A stretch of DNA of 64,000 nt, taken from NCBI GenBank assembly GCA_039519185.1, contig CM076854.1:20755456-20819455 (forward strand). Direction: 5' to 3'. The notes below the pieces were generated by a model, which saw nothing but the letters and a program-made list of their open reading frames with translations, did no database searches and had not been told where the DNA came from. Shown here piece by piece: positions 33,490 through 45,350 of this stretch; position 1 is the stretch's first letter, and every line of letters starts with the position of its first letter. The stretch comes from Astragalus membranaceus (lineage: Eukaryota > Streptophyta > Magnoliopsida > Fabales > Fabaceae). A program made the translations under genes and the position numbers.

Positions 33490-36361
33490 TGTAACACCCT
33501 AAAATAATTTAATTAAGTAAGTGATTAAATTATTTAAAGTGTTGCATAAATTTTTATTATATTATAATATAGTATTTTTATTTAATTGAAGGGGATGGCA
33601 TCGGAAATACCGGAATTACAAGTAACGGCCCAAGAAGCCCAAGCCCGTTGGCTTAGGCGCTCCTTAGGCGCTAGGGGTCTAGGTTGCGCCTCATTAGTGC
33701 CAAAAGAAAGAAAGAAAGTCGAAGGAGAGGAGAAGAGAAAGAAAGTCGAAGGAGAGGAGAAGAGAAGGAAGGAGGCGACTTCAAGCTAAGGAGTTAGGGT
33801 TTGTTCATCTTGATTCTAGGTAAGGGTTCCTAGCCTTTTATGATTCGATTCCCTTTCTCTATCAAGTGTTTAAGTTTTCGGTTTCCCTAACCCTTTCTAT
33901 TTTGATCAATTCGTGATGGTCCAAGAGAAAGAGAGAAAGGGCGTGATCGTGAGAAAAGGGGGAGTTTCCTTGTTGCGGTGATTCGTCGGTGCTTCGGTGG
34001 AAAGAGCTCTAGTGTCGTCATAATCAAGGTTAGGGGAGTCTCACTCTATAATAGAGAATATAATAGGTTGTATGTAGACCATAGGATCCCACTTGATATT
34101 ATTTGTTAATTGTTAGATTGTTTAGATTGGTTGAAAATTGATAAATTGTATGAGGAAATCGATTTAGGCTTGAGTTGAGGTTTATAACATGTTGATTTCG
34201 TGTTTTGATATGTAATTGGGTGTAAGTGTGAAATTGAAGTTGTTGGTATGATCATAACATGTTTTGTGATTTGTTGTTGTGAATTGTTTTGGAAATTTGA
34301 TGTTTGGTGGATGTTGGGTCGCATGGGGCGCCAAGTGCCTAGGGAAATGGCGCCCTGTGTACTGTAGCAGTAACTTGTGTTGTATGTTGTTGCTGTCTGG
34401 GCACTGTTCTGGCGCCTGGGGTGGCGCCAGGTTGCTGCCTGTGCTTAGGCAAGGCGCACAAAACATGTTTTTGGATAAAACTCAGTTTCTGAACATATTT
34501 TCCCTAGCCAAATTTTGTATTCACCAGACCAAATTGTATTTAAAACATTTTGGCTAAAGAATTTTCAGTTGTTCACGCATTGTTTTGGAAATTGTCCTAA
34601 AGGGCGTCGTTTTGACTATGTTTGTGGTGTCTAAGGGTGAGCTGTGAGTTCTGAACATATTTTCCCTAGCCAAACTTTGTATTCACCTGACCAAATTGTA
34701 TTTTAAACACTTTGGCTAAAGAATTTCCAGATTTGCACTTGTCGTTTTGAAATGGTCCTATTGGACATCGTTTTAGCTTGTGAAAAGGGGGCGTTGTGTG
34801 CAAATCAGTTTCTGAACATATTTTCCCTAGCCAAACTTTGTATTCACCTGACCAAATTGTATTTTAAGCACTTTGGCTAAAGAATTTCCAGATTTGCACT
34901 TGTCGTTTTGAAATGGTCCTATTGGACATCGTTTTAGCTTGTGAAAAGGGGGCGTTGTGTGCAAATCAGTTTCTGAACATATTTTCCCTAGCCAAACTTT
35001 GTATTCACCTGACCAAATTGTATTTTAAGCACTTTGGCTAAAGAATTTCCAGATTTGCACTTGTCGTTTTGAAATGGTCCTATTGGACATCGTTTTAGCT
35101 TGTGTAAAAGGGGCGTTGTGTGCAAATCAGTTTCTGAGCATATTTACCCGAGCCAAACTTTGTATTCACCTGACCAAATTGTATTTTAAGTACTTTGGCT
35201 AAAGAATTTCCAGATTTGCACTTGTTGTTTTGAAATGGTCCTATTGGGCATCGTTTTAACTTGTGTAAAGGGGGTTTTGTGTGCAAAACGATTTCTGAGT
35301 ATATTTTCCCGAGCCAAATTTTGTATCCACGTGACCAAATTCTATTTTGAACATTTTGGCTAGAGCGGTCTTAATTTTTCAGGTGACCTACTATGGTTGT
35401 GCGCGTGTGTGTTGTGTTGGGCGCCAAGTGTGGCCGCCCAGGGCCCCAAGTGGTGTGTCCGTGCCTTGTGTTTTGGTTTCGGTCCTAATAGTGACAGATT
35501 GGTCCCTAGTGCTAGATTAGTCCTAGAGACGTGATTGAGATGAGAAAATAATGAGTTGATTGATGACGAGGCCATGGGGGCTAAGACTAAGATTAATTAA
35601 AGAGGTAATATATGATGTATGGACCGCGTCGTTAAGAATTGTGATTGTGGTTTTTGTCATGGAGTCTCATGCATACATAAGGCTGCGGTCTGAGTTTTAT
35701 ATTATGATGATAAGGCTGCGGTCTGAGTTCTAAATTGAAATGATAAGGCTGCGGTCTGAGTTGATATTTTTGATGATAAGGCTGCGGTCTGGGAAAATGG
35801 TACCACATGCATAACTGTATTGCATACATCCCCATGATAAGCATGTGAGTTGCTGATTGTATGGACTATTGTTACTGTGTGACTGTATGAGTGCGACACT
35901 ATGATGAAATATACTTCTTATTATAGTCTTTATTATATGGTTCGAGACTCACCCTTCTGTTGTTGTTTACTACAGGTAGTCCTGAGTGAAGGCTTACTCC
36001 TTTCACTCCCGAGTCAGTCTGCTCTGATACGTGACACCTAGGGGGTGGGCTTAGGATTCTAGTGTTATTTATTTGCTGTTGAATTTCTTTATTTAATGAT
36101 TTTGATGAGGCGGTTGTTTGGCGCTTTTCGAGGTTATGTTATTTTTTTCCACTGCGAGACATTATATTATAATGTGTGGATTTTATTGGTGAAGTCATGA
36201 GTACCCTAATTTATTTAATGGTGTTGCGTATTATAAAGGTGTAATGAGGCTTATACTGATTTGACCGTTGTTAGATTAGAATTATGTGTAGCATTCCATT
36301 GAAATGAAATTTTGAAACTCTGACCTCTATGATAAATAGACGGGTAGAATGGGGTGTTACA
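33490..36361 (+). repeat. 3' LTR of element C
   Basis: Near-identical to 26092-28965, including the tandem array at 34483-35360. Differences noted include single-base indels near 33625 and 34545 and a two-base change near 36151. Confidence 0.95.
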
Positions 36362-36905
36362 GTTTCTGACTTCCTCAACGAAGTCCAGCTCCTCTCGGAG
36401 TCTTTGGTCATTGGTCTCTGTGGGGTTTGGGTGCTTGGTCCTCCAGTTTAGTTCTCCGATTTCGACGGGTATGACTGCTTCTGTTCCGTATGCCATTCAG
36501 AAGGGTGGCTCCCCTGTTGACGAGTGTGGGGTGGTTCCGTAGGCCCATAAAACATAGGGTAGTTCTTCCGGCCAGCAGCCTTTTGCTTCGTCAAGTCTCC
36601 TCTTTAACCCTCTTAAAATTACTCTATTGGCCGCCTTAGCTTGTCCGTTGGTCTGTGGGCGTTCCACCGACGTGTAGCGGTGTTTGATGCCCAGGTCGGC
36701 CATCAGTTGTCTGAATCCTTTGTCTTCAAACTGTGTGTCGTTGTTGGTGATGACCACTTCCGGTATGCCGAATCTAGCCATGATATTTTTCTTAAAGAAT
36801 TTCATACAATTTTTTGCCGTGATAGTGGCCAAGGTCTCAGCTTCGATCCATTTGGTAAAGTAGTCGACCGCGACGATTAAGTACTTTACCTGCCCCTGGC
36901 CGGGC
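36362..36905 (-). pseudogene. Element D integrase, catalytic core fragment
   Basis: It continues the integrase whose N-terminal part is at 48469-48745. Motifs in order: T-I-T-A-K-N-C-M-K-F-F, G-I-P-E-V-V-I-T-N-N-D-T-Q-F, and R-P-Q-T-N-G-Q-A-K-A-A-N-R-V. In intact relatives the second catalytic Asp lies where the first N of NND is, and the catalytic Glu lies where K follows G-Q-A. Both residues are therefore lost. An in-frame TGA at 36497-36499 cuts the frame before M-A-Y-G-T-E-A-V-I-P. E joins at 36906 and C at 36361. Confidence 0.88.
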
Positions 36906-37214
36906 TGTCATACCCCAATTTTGTCCGGCTTAGGTCAAAACCCTAATTTTCCACACAAAAATAAATTATGCATCATTTTTAGGGTTAGAATGCACATTTT
37001 GAGAAGTTAGAGTCAAAAAGGGCATTTTGGTCAATTCTCACAAGGGTCTCTAAAAACAATTTTTTTGCAATAGGCCTCATGCATCAAATTAGGGTTTTTG
37101 AAAAATATGTTATGCATGCATGGCAAGCTTTGGAAAATATTTTATGCATGGCAAAGACCTAAAAGCATTTTGTGGAAAGCAAGAATTGATTTCTATTTTG
37201 TTCCAAAGGCCAAG

Positions 37215-37700
37215 AATCGATTTATAGTATATTGCATAGGCCTTGAAATCGATTTTCAGGCTCTTCCCTAGGCCCTGAATCGATTCCTAATTGTTGTAAC
37301 TAAGTGAAAGAATCGATTTTTACCTATTTAGGATGTCCTGAAAATCGATTTCCCTCTTCTTGCATAGGCCTTGAAATCGATTTTCAGGCTCTTCCATAGG
37401 CCATGAATCGATTCCTCATTGTGTTGACTAAAGCAAGAATCGATTTTCACCTATGAAGAAGGTCCTGAAAATCGATTCCTCTTGTTTTCAAAGGAGCCAA
37501 GAATCGATTCTTTATTATCTCCAAAGGCTCAAGAATCGATTCCCACTATTTTAACTAAAGCAAGAATCGATTTTCACCTATGCAAAAGGTCCTGAAAATC
37601 GATTCCTGTTGTTTTCAAAGGAACCAAGAATCGATTCTTTATTATTTTCAAAGGTAAAGAATCGATTCCTACATATTTCCAAAGGCTCAAACAATCGATT
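37215..37700 (+). promoter_or_regulatory. Phased AATCGATT array upstream of the E promoter (16 sites)
   Basis: AATCGATT starts at 37215, 37247, 37278, 37311, 37343, 37375, 37406, 37438, 37470, 37502, 37534, 37565, 37597, 37629, 37660 and 37693: every step is 31-33 bp. Spacers vary. The last site is 45 bp upstream of the TATA box. The same array is in the 3' LTR at 46055-46540. Confidence 0.85.
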
Positions 37701-37737
37701 CATCCTTGCAATAAATGTTTTTAAAAAATTCTACGCC

Positions 37738-37745
37738 TATAAATA
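37738..37745 (+). promoter_or_regulatory. TATA box of LTR E
   Basis: TATAAATA in GCCTATAAATAGGC; the counterpart in the 3' LTR is at 46578. Transcription would start about 30 bp downstream, placing all the stem-loop arrays in the RNA. Confidence 0.8.
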
Positions 37746-38234
37746 GGCAGCTTCAATATCATTTGTGGGGAGGACTTTTGGAGGAGATCAGAGAAAAAAG
37801 GAGGAGATCTCTCACAGAAGAGGAGACTTCACGAGGTCAGAAAAACAGACACAGCTCACAAGATCAGAGAGAAGAATTGCTACACACATTTTTTCACAAG
37901 ATCTGAGAAGAATTGCTCCAGAAACATTTTCACAAGATCTGGGAAGACAACTCTCGCAAATCTCATTTTCCAGTTCTCCGCTTCATTTTTGTTCTTCAGA
38001 TCTGTAATATCTGCCTTCATCAGAGGTATTTCTGTTTTTATATTTGTTAAAATTCAATCATTCTGATCCATGCCAAAATTGCCCTATGTGATTTAATTTA
38101 GCTGTAGTGTCCTTGTTGATGATGAACCACATGATTCCCACTTATGCCTAGTGCATCATTTTCTAAGTGGTGAAGATGGTCTCAGATGATTCAACCTCTC
38201 CTTTCGAACCTTTTCAAAAAAACTTTCTTGATCA

Positions 38235-39262
38235 GAACTACGTCGCTTTGATTCCCGTTCGGGATACGTAGGAGCGAGCCACGTTCTCGTCAAGCGCAAC
38301 AAATAAAAATCCTTTTCATCCCCATAAACAAATTATTTTCATGAAAACAAACAAAAAGAATAATCTTCCAACCCATTGTTGCTAATAGCTCATCAGAGCC
38401 TCTGTTCGTTTAGCTATTGGCGACAATGTCCTTTTCTCATACGAATAATAAACGATGGTCCATCATAACCCTTGTTAGTTTGATCATTGTGCAAATCAAT
38501 CTTTTTTCGAAAACCACTTTCAAAAAGATAATAAAAACGAGTTGTTATCAATAGTCCATCAGAGCCTTTGTTCGTTTGACTAGCGGTACAACTCTCTCTC
38601 TTTTTTGAGTATTTAGTAGTGATTCATCATAGCCTCTGCTAGTTCAATCATTTGCTAATGCTCGTCCTATTTCAAAAACTCACCAAAAAAGATAAAAGAC
38701 AAAAACCTCTTTCAGGACAATAGAAGAACTACGTAGCTTTGAATTCTCCATCGCACCGGGAGATACGTAGGAGCGGGTCACATCCCGTCAAGCATAACAA
38801 ATAAAAATCATTTTCACAACAAGTTTTCAACAATTATTTTCAAAAGAACCTAGAACTACGTCGCCTTTGATTCTCCACCCGGAGATACGTAGGAGCAGGG
38901 CCACGCCCCTGTCAAGCGCAAAAGTAAACAATTTCTAAATTAAAAAATACAAACACATCTCTTTCATTTCAAAAATCAAAAAAATATTATTTTCAAAGTA
39001 GGGGATTAAGTCGGTCGTACGGCCGGGTTAACCATCGTTTTAGGATAAGTGAACTGTGGTCCTTCAGAGCCCCAGTGCTCCTTCAGACCCCCAGTGGTCC
39101 TTCAGACCCCCAGTGGTCCTTCAACACAGATCACACAATCCTAAGACCCCTACATTAAAAAACACCAACCCACAAACATTTTTCTACACACCAAGAACTA
39201 CGTAGCTTTGAATTCTCCATCGCACCGGGAGATACGTAGGAGCGGGCCATGTCCCGTCAAGC
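38235..39262 (+). repeat. Array of two stem-loop families in the transcribed part of LTR E
   Basis: Type I (61-68 bp; 38235, 38726, 38853, 39195) shares GAACTACGT at the start and GTCAAGC at the end and forms two successive stems. Type II (38376-38426, 38452-38490, 38546-38592, 38613-38658) has a conserved 21-base apical part and stems of different sequence. Both families recur in the 3' LTR (47075-48103), and type I once in the internal region (40862-40928). Confidence 0.8.
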
Positions 39263-39412
39263 ACTTTTTTCTAAAAACCCTTTTTCCCCCCCTTCTCACC
39301 TAAAATAAAATTTTCATTAAAAATTTCCCATTCATCTCCAAATAAGAAATAAATAGGCAAATTTAGGTATTTTTCAAATCAAACGTTAAAACCACACATT
39401 TAATTAGAGGTT

Positions 39413-39461
39413 CCCTTTCGGTAGAAAGGACGTGCGCGGTGCTAACACCTTCCTCGCACGT
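39413..39461 (+). other. Terminal stem-loops near the end of LTR E
   Basis: CCTTTC-GGTA-GAAAGG is followed by ACGTGCG (39430-39436) paired with CGCACGT (39455-39461) around an inner GGTG-CTAA-CACC hairpin. Element F has the matching structure at 53351-53400 with compensating changes. Confidence 0.7.
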
Positions 39462-39629
39462 AATCGACCCCCGAACCTATATCTCTAGTTTTCAAAGATC
39501 ATCCGCCTTGTCCAAAAGACCTTTTTTCAATGTTTTGGTCTTAAAATTAAAATATTGGTGGCGGCTCCAAAATTTTTCCACGTTGTACATTGGGAAACCC
39601 CCAACAGGGATTTTTCGGGGTGCAACAGC

Positions 39630-39647
39630 TGGCGACTCCACTGGGGA
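39630..39647 (+). promoter_or_regulatory. Primer binding site of element E (tRNA-Arg type)
   Basis: TGGCGACTCCACTGGGGA, two bases after the LTR. As I recall the plant tRNA-Arg 3' end, it differs at one base. Confidence 0.75.
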
Positions 39648-42065
39648 CACTTTTTTTTTTAAAAAAGACGAGGGTCAAGCCTAACTAATTTAAATGTGTG
39701 GTTTAAATGTATTGTTGATTTGATTAAAACCTTGTTTGCCTTTCTTTCTTTTCATTGATTGTAGGCATATGCATTTGTCTTCTTCTTTGTTGTTCCCTAT
39801 CTCCTCTTCTACTCCTTTTCTTTTATTGCTTATGCTCATGCATTCTTCCAACCCCCATGTTCCCTTCTTCTTTGCTCCTTTTCTCCAAAGGTAAGTTCAT
39901 GCATCTCTTCCCCATTCTATCCTGTTCCCTCTTCTTCGCTCCCTTTCTTGAGGTAAGTAGTGCATTGTTGTTGGCACCCTAGATTAGTTGTATTTAATTG
40001 GTATTAAACCCTAGGGTAGACGACATGTTATTGCTTTCTATTGTCTGGACTGTCTGGATTCTCATTTGCAGGTGGGGTAGTTCTAGGGAAAATGCCCTTG
40101 ACACACACTACACTTATACCCCTGTGACTATGTGCTTTGAGTGGGACCATAACCCAGGTCTGCAAAACTTAGGAGAGTGGATTCGAGTAGTGAGAGCCCA
40201 TCAGGACCTTTGTCCGTTTGGCTACTTGCGAAAGTTTCAACCAGAGTTGTGCTCTTTCATGATGCCTCACACCTAGCAGTTTGCTGCATTTGTGGGGAAT
40301 TTTGTGAAAGGGACTGTAGCTCTGGTGGCCTTGTGAGGGAGTGAATAGAGCTACACGGGAGGATTACCCTTTAAATTGCCCTAGATCATAGATTCTACCC
40401 CCCTTTTAGGTCACAAGGGCTTTCCAAATTGTGTGTTGCATCGTTGCATTCAGTTCAATCATTTTTTTTCCTTCAAATTTTTTTGAAAATCAAAAAAAAT
40501 GCTTTCCCTTTTCAATAAATACCTATATGAGGTGGCATATAGGGTGAAAATTTTCAAATCACCACCTGTAAATATCCTCTTTCTGCAAAAACACAAAAAA
40601 GAAACATCCTTGCATCATCGCATCATTGCATCACTGCATCATTGCATCATTTGCATTGCATAAAATTCCAATTTTGAAAAAAAAAAAAAAAAACCATTCA
40701 TATTACCTTCCCTTTCATTACATAAAGATAAAACAAAGAAAAAACAATTATCATCTGCATAGCATAAACATTTCATTTATAATCATGCAAAAAAAATCCT
40801 CGTCAAGTTCACCCAAAACATGGCATTCATGCATAAGCATTATTTCAAAAAAGACACAGTAGAACTACGTAAGCTTTGATTCCTCATTACAATGGGGATA
40901 CGTAGGAACGGGTCATACCCCGTCAAGCACATTTTTCTAAAACCTTTTTTCCAATAAATCATTTGCATCATCCTTGCATATCATAATTTGTTCATTCATT
41001 CATTGCATAAAATAAGAGTTGTGATGAGAAGCGAGACGATCATCCTTTTGAAAAAGTTTATCCTTACTTGGTTGCAAACTCAAGGTGTTCCAAGGCACTC
41101 AGTTTTTCACATCAATAGCTCATTTGTAGTTCCTTCAAAAAAGGTGGATTACATCTCATCCATTCCATGATAAAAGACCGAAACAGTTCATCAAAAAGTT
41201 TTTATATCATGTTTTAACCAATGTTAATTCTCTGTGAAGCGTTCTTCTAGTAAGCATGCATGCCACGTGCAGTTTCTCTTGTTTGAGTCAGTCAATTTCC
41301 TTCATTTATCATCATTCCCCATCCAAGTCTAATCCCGCCCCGTCCACCCCTAAAGCGCATGTTCTCTCCCATCAGTGCATACTTGACTTTTGGTTCATTC
41401 CCACTAACACTTTAAGTCCTCCATGCTGGGGCAATTCTGTGATCACTAATTTTCCTTGTCGGTATCCTATTCCCTTAGTGCAAGTCTTTCTAAAAAATAT
41501 AATAAAAAAGATAAAATAAGCTCGCTAGGTTGAAAACCCGCAAAGGGCGGCCTAGGCAAAAATGAGCGCCCGGTGGATTGAAAACTCGCAAAGAGCGGTC
41601 CAGGCAAAAATTAGGGCACAAAAAAGGGGAAAATAAAAGAGCAAAGACATGAAGATAGATAAATTATTGTCCTAAAGTTAAGTCTTACAGAAATAAGTAA
41701 TCAGGATTTGAAATGAAATTTGGCCTTCTCTCCACACCCTCAAGAACCTAAAATCCCAGAAAGACCATGCCCTACCCCTCTTAAGCCAAAGATTCAAAAT
41801 CACAAAAACATCCTTTGTTACCTATCTTAAGCCAAGAAAAGCCCAAGATATCCCCATCACTCCGGACAAGGGTTAAGTCCACATCAAAGATGGTATTTCA
41901 TTCTCACCCAAGTCAAAAGGAAAGGAAATCCGCAAAAGGAGGGGGATAACAAAGTTTCAAAAAAGAGAATCCCAAAGTGAAGACAAATGGAGTATAAATT
42001 AAGAGTCAATACATTTTCCCCTCCCAAAAAGCCCTCAATTCAATGGGCTCGATCATTTCTCCTTT

Positions 42066-42103
<38 letters not shown>

Positions 42104-43825
42104 CCTCAATTCATTGGGCTTAACCATCTCTTCTTTCATAAAGCCTTCAAACACCTCACCTCATCAAACCTAGTAACTATCCCCTTCATAAACCATTGAC
42201 CATCGGCCAACGCTGAATAAGACCCATCCTCCCATCAACCCCAAACACTCCGATAAGCCCAATCATCCCTTCTCCACAAAACATCACAATCCTGCAAAGT
42301 CCATTTCGATCAATGACCGGTTGCTTTCGTTTTCTCAAATTTTAATTTTAGGACAAATAAGTTTATCTGTTTACAATGTGTTTGCTCAAAAAAAAAAAAA
42401 AAAAAAAAAAAAGAAGTCAGAAAAAAGAAAGCTGACAAAATAAAAAGAGGGACTTTCACTCCAAAGCACATTCAAGATGCATTAAAACAAGGTTTAGTGA
42501 TCACCAAATGAAGCTTCCCTTCATTACCAAAGTCAAGGCATTCACAGAGAACCAAAGATCTACACTGAGGACACCACTCAGATCTAAAAGTTGGGGCATT
42601 CTCTTCACCACCCATCCACCCTAGTCTTGGGAAAGCATGTTCAGCGTCCATCCTATGTCATTCATCCTTTCACCAGATGTTATCCTTGACGCCAGTTCCC
42701 GCATATCTGCCCTTTCACTCCAATTGTCAATACCACCAAACGGGGGCAAGCCTTTCATTCATAGCCACCAAGTCTGGAGTGGGGCAAGCCCATTCCCATT
42801 CACCTCATTCATTCCCATAAAAACCTCACCGGGGCAATTTCTCAACTCACTATCCTAAACAAGACCTTGTCATTCTGATTGGGGCAGCTTTGTCTTTGTT
42901 ATGACTGGGGCAACATCAAACTCTATGGGTTGAAGCAAAACCCCTTTCATTCCAGCTTTCATCCCATGAACCGAAGCGTTCCCAATTCATCATCTTCTAC
43001 GCCCCTAGTTTGTTGTCACCGCTAGACAGGGGCAAACCATTCACTCATCAAAAACCTGAATTGGGGCAATCTTGTATCTCTTGATCCCTCACAAGCTTCG
43101 GCAATAGCCATGTCGGTCATTCCTTCACTTGCCATAAACGTCCATGCCATAAACCAATCCCAAGTTAACGGACTCACTCATTCACATTTGCACCCCTATG
43201 CATGCTTACTAGATAATGCTTCAAAGAGAGAGAACACAAGTTAGTCATGCGATATTTAAGATTCAGTCGTCATTGAAAGGAAGAGAAAACAAGTGAGCTT
43301 GTTTGTAAATAAAATCTTGAGAACACCGGAGTTTGAATCAAATTCCATTTTTTCTCAACAAAGTGGTCAATAATCATCTCAATTCATTGCATTCAAAGTC
43401 TTACATCTCATCATCACAAAAATGTTTAATCATTTTATTTTTCGCCTCATGCATTTAGGCGTTCCATTTTGTTTATCATAGTTTGCATCGTGCCAACATC
43501 ATCATTTCATGAAAGACAACAAAAAAAGAAGCAACGGATAAAAGCAAAAATCTTCCATCTCATTCCATCAAGCATCAAAGCATCGCATCATAAAAGCAAA
43601 AACACGTCATCCCGTATCATAACATTAGCATCCAAACATTTCATTTGCATTCGCATTTCATGCATTCATCGCATGTCATCCAAGATGCCTATGTTTCCCA
43701 ATCAACCATTTCATATCAGGCATCAAAGTATTGCATTTGCATCCTCACATGGCAAGAAGACAAATAGGAAAAATTCTTTAACCAGTTATCTCAGCACATG
43801 AAGGGGTCGCCTAAAGTCGGCCGCT

Positions 43826-44270
43826 TGTAGGGCTTTAGGGCTCGCCTTAACCCTTAGGGATTAGGTTGTTGCTTGTAGGGCTTTAGTGCTCGCCTGGATC
43901 CTTAGGGATTAGGTTGTTATCTTGTAGGGCTTTAGTGCTCGCCTGGATCCTTAGGGATTAGGTTGTTATCTTGTAGGGCTTTAGTGCTCGCCTGGATCCT
44001 TAGGGATTAGGTTGTTATCTTGTAGGGCTTTAGTGCTCGCCTGGATCCTTAGGGATTAGGTTGTTATCTTGTAGGGCTTTAGTGCTCGCCTGGATCCTTA
44101 GGGATTAGGTTGTTATCTTATAGGGCTTTAGTGCTCGCCTGGATCCTTAGGGTTTAGGTTGTTATCTTGTAGGGCTTCAGTGCTCGCCTGGGTCCTTAGG
44201 GATTAGATTGTTATCTTGTAGGGCTTTGGTGCTCACCTTAATCCTTGGGGATTAGGATGTTTACCTTGTA
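43826..44270 (+). repeat. 49-bp tandem array in element E (about 9 units)
   Basis: Units of GTAGGGCTTTAGTGCTCGCC plus GGATCCTTAGGGATTAGG; for example units start at 43924 and 43973. The first and last units are more diverged. Confidence 0.9.
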
Positions 44271-44778
44271 GGCACTTGAAGTGTTGATCCTTAACCAAAA
44301 TAAAAAGGAAGAAAATCAAAAATAGCATCTCATAGCATCCATCATTCCATTGAAATCATCACATCACATACACTGTGCATAACATACATTCATACTCCAT
44401 TTACATAGATATCTGCATTCCATAAAAAAAAAAAAAAAAGGGGGGCAAATAAGAAAGGAGAGAAGAAAATCACAGAAGGCGGAACATAAAAGAACACAAC
44501 ATTTTCACATCATTCATCATTCTCATATCATCCATACAAGTCATCACTCCATGGCATCAAACAGTACATTACGCCTTCAAATTCGCATCTCAGAAGAGCG
44601 AAAAAATAACAAAAGGAAAAGAAGAGAAAAATCAAACAGAAAAGGCATCCCACCAAAGTCAATCATTGCATTCATGTGCACCCCAAACATCCAAGTGCAC
44701 GCATTTCATGCACCATCCAAGAGAAAAGTTACTTCGGACCAGAGAATCCCAAAAATCTCATTTTTAGAAAATCATCAA

Positions 44779-45350
44779 CCCCGAGTTAGTAAACTCCATC
44801 AACCCTGAGTTAGTAAACTCCCTCAACACAGAGTTAGTGAACTCCCACAGAGTTAGTGAACTCCCACCGAGTTAGTGAACTCCTTCCACAGATCACAACA
44901 TTGTGTACGAGCACGCAATGGATCCATCAGACTTCGTCAAGTCCTTCGGATTAGTTGTGTCAGCCTAAGGCATAGCGTAAATCCATTGATCAAATCAGTT
45001 CCGGACCTGATGTTGATCGGTCGCTCGAAAAGGCCACCCCCCCAGAGCTCGGACTCGACAAGAGTCCGTTAAAAGGTTTTAGGCAGCCTTCCAGACCCCG
45101 AGTTAGTAAACTCCATCGACCCTGAGTTAGTAAACTCCCTCAACACAGAGTTAGTAAACTCCCACAGAGTTAGTGAACTCCCACCGAGTTAGTGAACTCC
45201 TTCCACAGATCACAACATTGTGTACGAGCACGCAATGGATCCATCAGACTTCGTCAAGTCCTTCGGATTAGTTGTGTCAGCCTAAGGCATAGCGTAAATC
45301 CATTGATCAAATCAGTTCCGGACCTGATGTTGATTGGCCGCTCGAAAGGC
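44779..45350 (+). repeat. 317-bp direct duplication in element E
   Basis: Copies start near 44779 and 45096. Each begins with five GAGTTAGTRAACTC hairpin units and then shares about 200 bp from CCACAGATCACAACATTGTG to CCTGATGTTGAT. Confidence 0.85.

Larger units (their letters stand above)
26092..36361 (+). mobile_element. Element C: complete Tekay/Del-like chromovirus, probably recently active
   Basis: LTRs of 2874 and 2872 bp differ at only about a dozen or so positions by eye (around 0.5%). The primer site, an uninterrupted gag-pol and a polypurine tract are all present. GTTTC occurs at 26087-26091 and 36362-36366, a perfect 5-bp target duplication. It sits inside D's integrase. A low age (well under a million years at commonly used plant rates) is inferred. 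Confidence 0.97.
36906..39627 (+). repeat. 5' LTR of element E
   Basis: TGTCATACCCC to GGGGTGCAACA. It has three sections: an AATCGATT array, a TATA box, and a long transcribed part built of stem-loops. Confidence 0.95.

Noticed and set aside
37215..37700. Regular 8-bp repeats with about 24-bp variable spacers look like a CRISPR array
   Set aside because: The repeat is far too short, the context is a plant LTR upstream of a TATA box, no cas genes exist, and the array is duplicated in both LTRs.
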